From DATLYF01 sp035575095 (lineage in GTDB: Bacteria > Pseudomonadota > Gammaproteobacteria > Competibacterales > Competibacteraceae): 22,971 bases of DNA. A program made the translations under genes and the position numbers. Position 1 is the stretch's first letter, and the number at the start of each line of letters is the position of its first letter. Below the pieces are notes generated by a model that was not told the origin of the DNA, searched no databases, and was given only the letters and a program-made list of their open reading frames with translations. The DNA lies in the NCBI GenBank assembly GCA_035575095.1, contig DATLYF010000111.1, positions 1 to 22,971 on the forward strand, in the 5' to 3' direction. Positions 8,532-13,893 of the stretch are shown in pieces.

Positions 8532-8840
8532 CGTCTCGTCCGGAATGTCCGCCAGCAGCGACAACCAGGCGAACTGCCGCAGCGGCGCAATCTCGTACAG
8601 CGCCTCTTCCATCGCCGGATCGGACAGCGCATACCACTGCTGCAGCAGGCAGATCCGCAGCATCGTCTCCAGCGGATACGGCTGCCGGTCGCGCTGGCCC
8701 AGCTTCGGGTAATGCGGCTCGATCAGGGCCAGCAGCGCCTTCCACGGCACCACCTGCTCCATCTCCGCCAGGAACACCTCGCGCCGCGTCCGCTTGCGCT
8801 TGCCCTGGTGCTTCGCATCCCCGAAGGTCAACTGCTGCAT
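8532..8840 (-). pseudogene. IS5-family transposase, N-terminal fragment
   Basis: Reading from ATG 8840, the product starts MQQLTFGDAK. It continues with KRKRTRREVFLAEMEQVVPW, then ALLALIEPHYPK, and QQWYALSDPAMEEALYEI up to IPDET, about 103 residues. This is the conserved N-terminal DUF772-type domain of IS5-group transposases. The match ends at about 8532, and sequence of different composition follows in the same frame. The whole DDE catalytic region is therefore missing and the protein cannot be active. A further in-frame ATG at 8867 is less like the family start. Confidence 0.8.
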
Positions 8841-8902
8841 GTGCCGCTCCGTTTGCCGTTGCCGCATTGTGGCGGCTTCAGAGTGATTCGTTCAGACTTT
8901 CC
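8532..8902 (-). mobile_element. truncated IS5-family element with one intact end
   Basis: The intact end is at 8902, reading GGAAAGTCTGAACGAATC inward on the minus strand, an IS5-like terminal inverted repeat. The four bases just outside (8903-8906, CTAA on the minus strand) fit the YTAR target preference of the family. Only about 370 bases of an expected 1.2 kb remain. The other end and the second target copy are absent, so a deletion removed them together with part of the neighbouring cassette. Confidence 0.65.
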
Positions 8903-8927
8903 TTAGCGGTGCTTGTACATGGATAAC

Positions 8928-9344
8928 TTATCTGTCGCGGCCGACGAGCAGCCCGATGATCAAGAAGACAACGCCTAGAAAAAAGCCGATGAATCCGAGA
9001 ATGCCGCTGATGAGGCCGCCTCCGATTGCCGCTCCGGCGGCCTGCGCACCGGCGTGTTGTGCGCCCGGATCGACATAGGCGGCCATAAAGCTACCCGTAT
9101 AGATGATGCCGGACAGTGGCAGGAGAAAAGAAAGAACAGCCGACGTGAGCAAAAGCCGCCGCCATGCTTCTGGCGCGGACTTGGCCATTAGCGCGATCAC
9201 GAATCCGAGCATCCAGAAGGCGAAAAATCCCATTGCGCCCCAGACGCCACCTTTCTCCGGAGATGCGGCGAAGGTGATCGTAACGAGCAGCGCCCCAAGA
9301 ATGGCGAGAATGAGTCCGCCGATAAGTCCCGCTAGCACCTTCAT
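8928..9344 (-). CDS. small membrane protein, cassette-encoded
   Basis: The protein has 138 aa with four hydrophobic segments: about 3-27 (start LAGLIGGLILAILGALLVTI), 34-52, 64-88, and a Gly-rich one at about 108-133. The tail RDR would be cytoplasmic. The start ATG 9344 has GGGAGGG seven bases ahead. It follows directly on the R' box of the attC at 9369-9430, as the first ORF of a cassette should. Its own downstream attC is missing: the IS5 remnant begins 25 bases after its stop. The protein family is not recognised. It could be a channel-like or immunity-like membrane protein, but nothing in the sequence decides that. Confidence 0.65.
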   Translation of the reverse strand: MKVLAGLIGGLILAILGALLVTITFAASPEKGGVWGAMGFFAFWMLGFVIALMAKSAPEAWRRLLLTSAVLSFLLPLSGIIYTGSFMAAYVDPGAQHAGAQAAGAAIGGGLISGILGFIGFFLGVVFLIIGLLVGRDR

Positions 9345-9368
9345 ATGTGCCCTCCCTTTCCCTTAGCG

Positions 9369-9430
9369 CTCTAACGCTCCGGTTCAGCGGCGGGCCGCAC
9401 AGCGCCGTCCGTTGCATGCTGTTGTTGTAA
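9369..9430 (-). repeat. degenerate attC-like site
   Basis: On the minus strand the right half is close to a classic attC: GCTGAACCG (L'), spacer GAGC, then GTTAGAG (R', 9375-9369). The left half is poorer: TTACAAC (9430-9424) gives the AAC core at a 62-base span, but the expected L'' partner is eroded. An alternative R'' is ATGCAAC (9417-9411). It lies between the stop of the 118-aa ORF and the start of the 138-aa ORF, exactly where a cassette junction is expected. Confidence 0.5.
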
Positions 9431-9435
9431 CGCGC

Positions 9436-9792
9436 CTAAAATCGCGCAGCCATAATTGCGGCCCAAGTCTTTAAGTTTGTTGAGCCTAGGAACTTCCGCC
9501 CATCTTGAAACTTGCACACGAAGATGACCATTTTCTTTCTGCCACCGGCCAGTAAGCCGGCCAGCAGCCCAACCAGGCCCAAGAGGAGCCCGCCGGCGAC
9601 ACCCCAGCCCACCGTGCCGGCGAACTTCTTGGCGCTCGCCTCGGTGGCAACCTCAATTTCCTCCACCGCAGCAGCGGGAGTCTTCTCACGAAGGAACTTC
9701 CCCGGTACCTTCAGAAGGAACTCCCCTCCGACGAATTGGCCGTGGTTGCCCTTCACGAAGTCCCCGGCGTGCACCTCAATCGTGCCAAGCAT
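9436..9792 (-). CDS. small hypothetical membrane-associated protein, cassette-encoded
   Basis: The protein has 118 aa. The start ATG 9792 has GAGGTG seven bases ahead. A polar N-terminal half (MLGTIEVHAGDF, then EIEVATEASAKKF) leads into a Gly/Leu-rich hydrophobic stretch at about 60-85 (GTVGWGVAGGLLLGLVGLLA). A short, probably cytoplasmic end (VIFVCKFQDGRKFLGSTNLK) follows. Proteins with the same GTVGWGVAG / FVCKF.DGRK pattern are widespread uncharacterised small proteins; no function is known to me. It is followed at once by the attC-like site at 9369-9430. The gap to the upstream PDZ-like ORF is only 32 bases. Confidence 0.65.
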   Translation of the reverse strand: MLGTIEVHAGDFVKGNHGQFVGGEFLLKVPGKFLREKTPAAAVEEIEVATEASAKKFAGTVGWGVAGGLLLGLVGLLAGLLAGGRKKMVIFVCKFQDGRKFLGSTNLKTWAAIMAARF

Positions 9793-9809
9793 GCTTGCAC
9801 CTCATGTCG

Positions 9810-9854
9810 TTCCAACGGTTCAAATCAGCCGTCGGCGTAGCCGGTCGGTTCGAC
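9810..9854 (-). repeat. possible eroded attC at the PDZ / 118-aa junction
   Basis: On the minus strand GTCGAAC (9854-9848) and GTTGGAA (9816-9810) bracket 31 bases that include GGCTGATTTGAACC, similar to an L' half followed by a spacer. The TGA stop of the PDZ-like ORF lies in this half. The total of 45 bases is shorter than functional attC sites, and the arms do not pair well. I list it only as a possible remnant. Confidence 0.25.
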
Positions 9855-10247
9855 AGGCACTGTAGGAGCATTTCGCGCTAAAGCTGCTAAGTTTGCAAGT
9901 GTTCCTGGTTCTGTTACAGCAACACCATTATACCGAAGGATAGCATCGCCTTTCCTCAACTCTGCTTGGGCAGCCTTGCTATCAGTTTCAATATGAACAA
10001 CATGCGCACCTAATAATCCATCGAATGCATCCAAATCTTTCAAGTATGTTAAGGACGTTTTTATATAATACTCTTGATCTTTATTTATATCCTTAAATTG
10101 AAGAGTCGATTCAAGAAAATCGACCGAATTTTGTGCATTACCTTCCATAAAAGCGAGAGCTGCTGCAGCAACCGCATCGGTAATACTTGTGGAGGGAGAA
10201 TCGTCAACTGTACGACTCTTATAGTGTATTGAATTTTGTCGATTCAT
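9825..10247 (-). CDS. PDZ-like domain protein, possibly truncated, cassette-encoded
   Basis: The protein has 140 aa from ATG 10247 (AAGAAGAG ahead). Residues about 20-72 are helical and polar (AVAAAALAFMEGNAQNSVDF, later QEYYIKTSLTYLKDL), TPR-like in look. Residues about 78-125 resemble a PDZ domain: GLLGAHVVHIETDSKAAQAE, then LRKGDAILRYNGVAV. A PDZ domain would normally run about 25 residues further, whereas here the frame ends in Pro/Gly-rich sequence (EPTGYADG). No signal peptide is visible. The region is AT-rich in its 5' two-thirds and GC-rich near the stop, which suggests the 3' end was joined to other sequence. Its target is unknown. Confidence 0.6.
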   Translation of the reverse strand: MNRQNSIHYKSRTVDDSPSTSITDAVAAAALAFMEGNAQNSVDFLESTLQFKDINKDQEYYIKTSLTYLKDLDAFDGLLGAHVVHIETDSKAAQAELRKGDAILRYNGVAVTEPGTLANLAALARNAPTVPVEPTGYADG

Positions 10248-10289
10248 CTCTTCTTGGGAAAGCGCTATTTTCTTCCAATATACACGCGA

Positions 10290-10437
10290 CTATTGTTGGA
10301 GAGCATAGCACCGACCTTCAGCCCCGCCCTGAAGTCGGTCTGGCACAGGCTCATCTTTTAGAACCCTTGCTAAAATATCGCGAACTATTATCAGGTCAGT
10401 TTCATCTGAGTCCAGCAATAACCAGTATTCAAGAATT
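10290..10437 (-). other. gene remnant or untranslated cassette DNA with a hairpin
   Basis: Between two cassette ORFs, the minus strand has a frame open for about 50 codons (EYWLLLDSDETDLIIVRDIL, then ARVLKDEPVPDRLQ) without a start codon. It is offset by one base from the end of the 203-aa ORF. This could be a broken gene. A hairpin at 10310-10339 pairs ACCGACTTCAG with CTGAAGGTCGGT (11 bp plus one bulged G). The CTGAA arm recalls an attC L' box, but no GTTRRRY box is in place. No attC is recognised for the upstream cassette. Confidence 0.35.
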
Positions 10438-11049
10438 TTAAAACCACAAAAGCCTCAGCTCAGTAGCAGCCTGTTTTTTATAGAAATCAGCCATGCGAGT
10501 TCGGTAACTACTATCACTACCTGAGGAATAAAGAAGTTCATGCAAATAATCACGAAAGAGAGAAACTTGGCTCTTAACTTCATCTATTGCTTTGTAGACT
10601 TCTTCCACAGATCTACGCTTAATCTCCTCAAATACAGAAACATTCGTTCGTTGGGCATCGAAAGTTTGGGTGAATAAAGCAAATTGTTGATACTTAGAGA
10701 AAAAGCATTCGATCTCGCGAGCAAACTCATTACGTGCGCGCGCTTCAAAATGCTCTTCTGTCTCGCCTGAACGGCGAGGCATTACGAATCCTTTCGGGGC
10801 ATCAATTGTATGCGCAATTTGACTAGCCAAACGTTGCAAGTTCCAGCGAAGTTCATCACGTATTACAGTTAGTATTAGATGCTCTTCCTTTTTCTTTGGA
10901 TGCAACCGACGATAAAGCTCTATTCCAGCAGTCACCAAGCTAAAAATTGCGACCCAAGGTTCATAGTTGCCATTAGGGTTGCGCACCCAAAGGACGGCCA
11001 GTACCCCAGCTGCAAGGAAGGCGAAAAGTTCAAGCGAAGCCAATATCAC
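10438..11049 (-). CDS. hypothetical membrane-anchored protein, cassette-encoded
   Basis: The protein has 203 aa if translation begins at GTG 11049, which has AGGAG seven bases ahead. A TTG at 11088 would add 13 residues but has no ribosome-binding signal. One or two N-terminal hydrophobic segments (LASLELFAFLAAGVLAVLW, and AIFSLVTAGIELY) are followed by KKKEE. A long cytoplasmic helical region with many charges comes next (EEHFEARARNEFAREIECFF, then KRRSVEEVYKAIDEVKSQVS). The gene is markedly AT-rich compared with the flanks, a sign of foreign origin. I do not recognise the family. The architecture of a membrane hairpin plus helical soluble tail is seen in some small defence or stress proteins, but that is only an analogy. 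Confidence 0.6.
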   Translation of the reverse strand: MILASLELFAFLAAGVLAVLWVRNPNGNYEPWVAIFSLVTAGIELYRRLHPKKKEEHLILTVIRDELRWNLQRLASQIAHTIDAPKGFVMPRRSGETEEHFEARARNEFAREIECFFSKYQQFALFTQTFDAQRTNVSVFEEIKRRSVEEVYKAIDEVKSQVSLFRDYLHELLYSSGSDSSYRTRMADFYKKQAATELRLLWF

Positions 11050-11092
11050 TGTGGAACTCCTGACATAGCGTAACGGTTTCGTTTTCAAGGCA

Positions 11093-11170
11093 ATCTAACG
11101 ACCAGATTCAGCTGCCGCCTTGCCAGAGCGCAGTGAGGGCAAGGACGTTAGCTGGAATCTGTGGTCAGGG
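11093..11170 (-). repeat. attC recombination site
   Basis: On the minus strand the 78-base site begins with CCCTGAC (R'', 11170-11164) and ends with GTTAGAT (R', 11099-11093, a perfect GTTRRRY). The L'' arm AGATTCCAGC pairs with the L' arm GCTGAATCT, leaving one C extrahelical, and a second stem CCTTGCC/GGCAAGG closes the tip. The L'-spacer-R' order (GCTGAATCT, GGTC, GTTAGAT) closely follows classical attC sites. The TGA stop of the DUF1648 cassette lies inside R''. An inner AGCTAAC could be a second, older box. Confidence 0.7.
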
Positions 11171-11656
11171 GCGGCGCCGGAAACGAATATAGAACGCCAC
11201 CAACAAGAAAACGGTTGCCGCCACGAAAACGAACGTTCCGATAAAAAACGGGCGCTCAGGTAGCCGAACAGGCACGCTCCCATTCGCCGTAGCCACGAGC
11301 GAATGGATAAAGCAAAAGAACAGGACGAGAAAAACGGCATAAACAATGGTGCTTGATTCAACCCATGCAGTTGTTTGAGCACGACGTTCTGGAGCTAGCC
11401 AATAGTCCTTGTTCGGAAGGTTGACCATATGTGCGGGAAGCCACCGCACCAAGCGACCGCCAAGGCCAACCAGCGCAGGAATAACCACGACGAGGGCCAC
11501 CATGAACGCGATGTAGCCGTCCCGGCTCATGTAGCCGTTCGGCATGCCACCACTACCGAAGTGAGTTGCCATAGTCGCCGGCAAGGTAGCACTGTCCTTG
11601 AGGATGTAGATGACAGCACCAATGATCACCGTCCCGAGCAACAACAGTCCTTTCAT
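11165..11656 (-). CDS. DUF1648-type membrane protein, first cassette
   Basis: The protein has 163 aa from ATG 11656. A TTG at 11668 would place the start inside the recombination box and has no support. The N-terminal part has a hydrophobic segment (about 2-18) followed by LPATMATHFGSGGMPNGYMS, the look of DUF1648 / SdpI-like proteins. Three more hydrophobic stretches follow (around 47-65, 104-122 and 134-157), and the chain ends in RFRRRP. SdpI-like proteins include immunity factors against toxic peptides, but this link is by family only. It begins 7 bases after the GTTGGGT cassette boundary and ends inside the attC, so it fills a standard single-gene cassette next to attI. Confidence 0.7.
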   Translation of the reverse strand: MKGLLLLGTVIIGAVIYILKDSATLPATMATHFGSGGMPNGYMSRDGYIAFMVALVVVIPALVGLGGRLVRWLPAHMVNLPNKDYWLAPERRAQTTAWVESSTIVYAVFLVLFFCFIHSLVATANGSVPVRLPERPFFIGTFVFVAATVFLLVAFYIRFRRRP

Positions 11657-11662
11657 AGCCGC

Positions 11663-11720
11663 ACCCAACTACAATTCAACTACACAATCGCCGTGTTGCA
11701 ACACGACACATTTGTCGCAT
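11663..11720. other. probable attI region next to the first cassette
   Basis: GTTGGGT (minus strand, 11669-11663) is a perfect GTTRRRY box at the expected first-cassette boundary. Two direct copies of GTAGTTG (minus strand, 11672-11666 and 11683-11677) start 11 bases apart, reminiscent of paired integrase-binding repeats. Further out are a perfect 12-bp palindrome GTGTTGCAACAC (11693-11704) and CGACA-CATT-TGTCG (11704-11717). No LexA box (CTGT-N8-ACAG) is seen in the gap before the integrase. A cassette promoter (Pc) could not be assigned. Confidence 0.45.
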
Positions 11721-11788
11721 AAACTTCATGCCGTCTCCCAACCGATTGATTTTCAATACATCGGCATGGAGAAACAAAGCCATACACC

Positions 11789-12311
11789 ATGGAGAAAACG
11801 ACGCGATAGACACGCGCAAATCACCCCACCTTCTGAATCAGATCCGTGAACGGTGCCGCATCAAGCACTACAGTTATCGCACCGAGCAGGCTTACGCCCA
11901 TTGGATCAAGCGATTCATACTGTTTTACGGCAAGCGCCATTCGCGTGAGATGGGTGCTCCAGAGACGGAGCAGGTCCGCATCATTTGGGAGCAGGATAGC
12001 CATGACCGGTTGGCTCCGGTTTGCCGGGATCGATCCCCGAACCGGCGTGCGGCGACGCCATCATTTGCACGAATCGGCAGTTCAGCGTGCTGTTCGCGCC
12101 GCCGTGCGTGCCGCCGGCATCGCGAAGCCGGCCAGCAGCCATACGCTGCGCCATAGCTTTGCGAGGCATCTTCTGGAGATGCGGGTACGACATCCGCACG
12201 GTGCAAGAGCTGTTCGGCCACAGCGACGTGCGCACCACGCAGATCTACATTCACGTGCTCAACCGCGGTGGCCGCGGGGTGTTGAGCCCGTTGGGCCGAC
12301 GACAGGGATGA
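11789..12311 (+). pseudogene. integron integrase (IntI-like), internally deleted and frameshifted
   Basis: The N-terminal piece (about 11821-11955) reads LLNQIRERCRIKHYSYRTEQ, then AYAHWIKRFILFYGKRHSRE, the hallmark opening of IntI tyrosine recombinases. Nearly 200 residues are then missing, including the first catalytic Arg and the integron-specific insertion. The C-terminal piece resumes in another frame near 12020 with IDPRTGVRRRHHLHES and KPASSHTLRHSFARHLLE. It shifts frame again near 12179 (one extra base) and ends GYDIRTVQELFGHSDVRTTQ, then IYIHVLNRGGRGV. His, Arg, His and the nucleophile Tyr of the C-terminal box remain readable. The start is unclear: ATG 11789 hits a stop after six codons, so another small indel is likely there. 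It faces away from the cassettes, as intI genes do. Confidence 0.8.
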
Positions 12312-12480
12312 AAATCGATGGACAGCCTGGCGGACGCTCATGCCGCATCCATCCCTAAAATTTGAATATTTTTAAACCTAGTCCCTCGCCGTAACGCCGT
12401 AAAGGCATCGCCGTCAGCCCCCGCATGACACCGGCTCTCCCGCCATGCCCTGAATCACCAGCCGCGGCGGGCCCCGGCGC

Positions 12481-12509
12481 TGGCCTCCCTCGGACCAGCC
12501 CGCTATAGT
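12481..12509 (+). promoter_or_regulatory. sigma70-type promoter for the pterin dehydratase gene
   Basis: TGGCCT (-35, 12481-12486), a 17-base spacer and TATAGT (-10, 12504-12509) lie 30 bases before the start codon. A small inverted repeat, TGGCC-ATTT-GGCCA, follows the -10 box. The -35 is weak. The rest of the 227-base stretch 12312-12538 shows no gene. Confidence 0.4.
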
Positions 12510-12538
12510 GGTGGCCATTTGGCCAGCGAGGCACGGTT

Positions 12539-12829
12539 ATGAACAAACCTCTCAAGCTCTCCGATGAGCAGATCATCATCCGCCTGCAGGAGATTAAGAA
12601 GAACTGGAGCTACGTGCAGGGCAAGCTCTATGCCGAGTTCAAGTTCAAGGACTTCGTCGAGGCCTTCGGCTTCATGAGCAAGGTGGCCATCCTGGCGGAG
12701 AGCCTGCACCACCATCCCGAGTGGAGCAACGTCTACAACCGGGTCAAGATCTTCCTGGTCACCCACGATGCCGGCGGCGTCAGTGCCAAGGATTTCGAGC
12801 TGGCCAAGCGCATCGACCAGTTGCTCTGA
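12539..12829 (+). CDS. 4a-hydroxytetrahydrobiopterin dehydratase-like protein
   Basis: The protein has 96 aa, the usual length for the PCD/DCoH/PhhB family, which dehydrates 4a-hydroxy-tetrahydropterin and recycles the cofactor of aromatic hydroxylases. The active-site pattern is complete: AESLHHHPEWSNVYNRVKI (His57-His59, Pro60) and THDAGGVSAKD with His76. No phenylalanine hydroxylase gene lies nearby, so its partner reaction here is unknown. Many bacteria carry such orphan copies, some tied to molybdopterin or other pterins. Start ATG 12539 is preceded only by a weak GAGG. Its stop TGA overlaps a CTG that may start the next gene. It marks the right border of the integron-like block. Confidence 0.88.
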   Translation: MNKPLKLSDEQIIIRLQEIKKNWSYVQGKLYAEFKFKDFVEAFGFMSKVAILAESLHHHPEWSNVYNRVKIFLVTHDAGGVSAKDFELAKRIDQLL

Positions 12830-13893
12830 GCACCGCTTTCGCCCCGTCCGCTTCCGCTCTCGCGGTCGTCATCCCCACCCTCAACGAGGCCGTGGCGCTG
12901 CCGGCGCTGCTCGCCGATCTGCACGCCCAGCACGGCATCGCTCTGGAGCTCGTCGTCGCCGACGGCGGCTCCACCGATGGCACCGCGACGCTGGCCATAG
13001 CCGGCGGCGCCCGGCTGGTGAGCGCGCCTCGCGGGCGCGGGGGGCAGATGAATGCCGGAGCGGCCGTGACCACGGCACCCTGGCTGCTGTTCCTACACGC
13101 CGACAGCCGCCTGCCCGATCCCGAGCTGCTGGCCCGGGCGCTGGCGGTGCTACGCGCCGCAGAGGCCGAGCACGGTCCGCGGGTGGCCGGGCATTTTCCG
13201 CTGCGCTTCGCCCGCAGTCGGTCCGGCCACAGCCTGGCCTGGCGCTACCTGGAGGAGAAGACGGCCTTCAACCGTCCCTGGACCATCAACGGCGATCAAG
13301 GGCTGTTGCTGGCGCGGGCCTTCTTCGCCGAGCTGGGCGGCTTCGACGCGTCCCTGCCGTTCCTGGAGGACCAGCGCATCGCCGCGCGCATCCGCGAGGC
13401 CGGCCGCTGGATCACCTTGCCCGGCCATCTGGTGACTTCGGCGCGGCGCTTCGAGACCGAAGGGCTGCACCGCCGCTACCAGCTCATGGCCATCATCATG
13501 GGGCTGTACGCAGCCGGGCTGGACGAGTTTTTCCGTCGCGCCCCGGCGGTGTACCGGGCGCAGCACGAAGCCGACGGACGGCTGCGGCTGACGCCCTTTT
13601 TCCGGCTGGTCGCGCAAGTGCTGCAGGAGCGCCCGCCCGCCGAGCGGCGGGCGATCTGGCGCCGGGTCGGGCGCCTGGTGCGCGAGAACGCCTGGCAGCC
13701 GTTCTATTTCCTCGACGTGCTGGCCCGCCCCTGGCTGGGAGCGGGCCGCTATCCCTGCCTCGGCTTCTACGACCGCCGGCTGGCGCGCTGGCTGGACAAT
13801 CGCGTCGGCGATGCCATCGCCGCAGCGGCTGCCCGGTTTACCGTGATGGGATTGCTGCGCGCCTACTACGCCGTCGCGGAGCGGCGGCCATAG
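12826..13893 (+). CDS. family 2 glycosyltransferase, possible CTG start
   Basis: The protein would have 355 aa. The GT-A core begins at once (ALAVVIPTLNEAVALPALLA) and shows DGGSTDGTATLA and FLHADSRLPDPELL, then NGDQGLLLARAFFAELGGFD and FLEDQRIAARIREAG. This is the pattern of the TIGR04283-type glycosyltransferases (rSAM/selenodomain-associated, also named arsenosugar biosynthesis). Family members usually stop near 230 residues; this one has about 120 more, ending AYYAVAERRP. No ATG, GTG or TTG lies between the upstream gene's stop and the core. The best candidate is CTG 12826, overlapping that stop as CTGA. The only ordinary in-frame start is GTG 12721, deep inside the upstream gene. The 3' end overlaps ispG by 28 bases tail to tail. 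Confidence 0.8.
   Translation: MSTAFAPSASALAVVIPTLNEAVALPALLADLHAQHGIALELVVADGGSTDGTATLAIAGGARLVSAPRGRGGQMNAGAAVTTAPWLLFLHADSRLPDPELLARALAVLRAAEAEHGPRVAGHFPLRFARSRSGHSLAWRYLEEKTAFNRPWTINGDQGLLLARAFFAELGGFDASLPFLEDQRIAARIREAGRWITLPGHLVTSARRFETEGLHRRYQLMAIIMGLYAAGLDEFFRRAPAVYRAQHEADGRLRLTPFFRLVAQVLQERPPAERRAIWRRVGRLVRENAWQPFYFLDVLARPWLGAGRYPCLGFYDRRLARWLDNRVGDAIAAAAARFTVMGLLRAYYAVAERRP

Larger units (their letters stand above)
7454..12311. mobile_element. decayed chromosomal integron with cassette array
   Basis: The block has the layout of an integron. A broken integron-type integrase reads rightward on + at one end, and a train of small ORFs all read leftward on -. Most of the ORFs lack known functions. 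Junctions bear attC-like hairpins at 11093-11170, 9369-9430, 8179-8268 and, more divergent, 7454-7550. The first cassette boundary GTTGGGT is at 11669-11663. Base composition shifts to AT-rich at 9.83-11.09 kb and 8.27-8.53 kb, unlike both flanks. An IS5-family remnant interrupts it. Core genes (MBL hydrolase, pterin dehydratase) sit on either side. The integron reading is inference from integrase homology plus attC architecture. Left and right limits are set by the outermost recognisable pieces. Confidence 0.75.

Noticed and set aside
8428..8928. Plus-strand ORF of 176 aa over the IS remnant
   Set aside because: Ala/Pro/Ser-rich shadow of the minus-strand transposase fragment.
11657..11668. 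TTG start for the DUF1648 cassette protein
   Set aside because: It would lie within the GTTGGGT recombination box and lacks a ribosome-binding site; ATG 11656 is adequate.
11670..11800. LexA (SOS) box in front of the integrase
   Set aside because: No CTGT-N8-ACAG pattern found, unlike many integrons; not reported as a site.
7454..12311. Prophage, CRISPR or defence-island reading of the accessory block
   Set aside because: No phage structural genes, repeat-spacer array or recognisable nuclease/helicase genes; attC-like junctions and an IntI relic fit an integron better.
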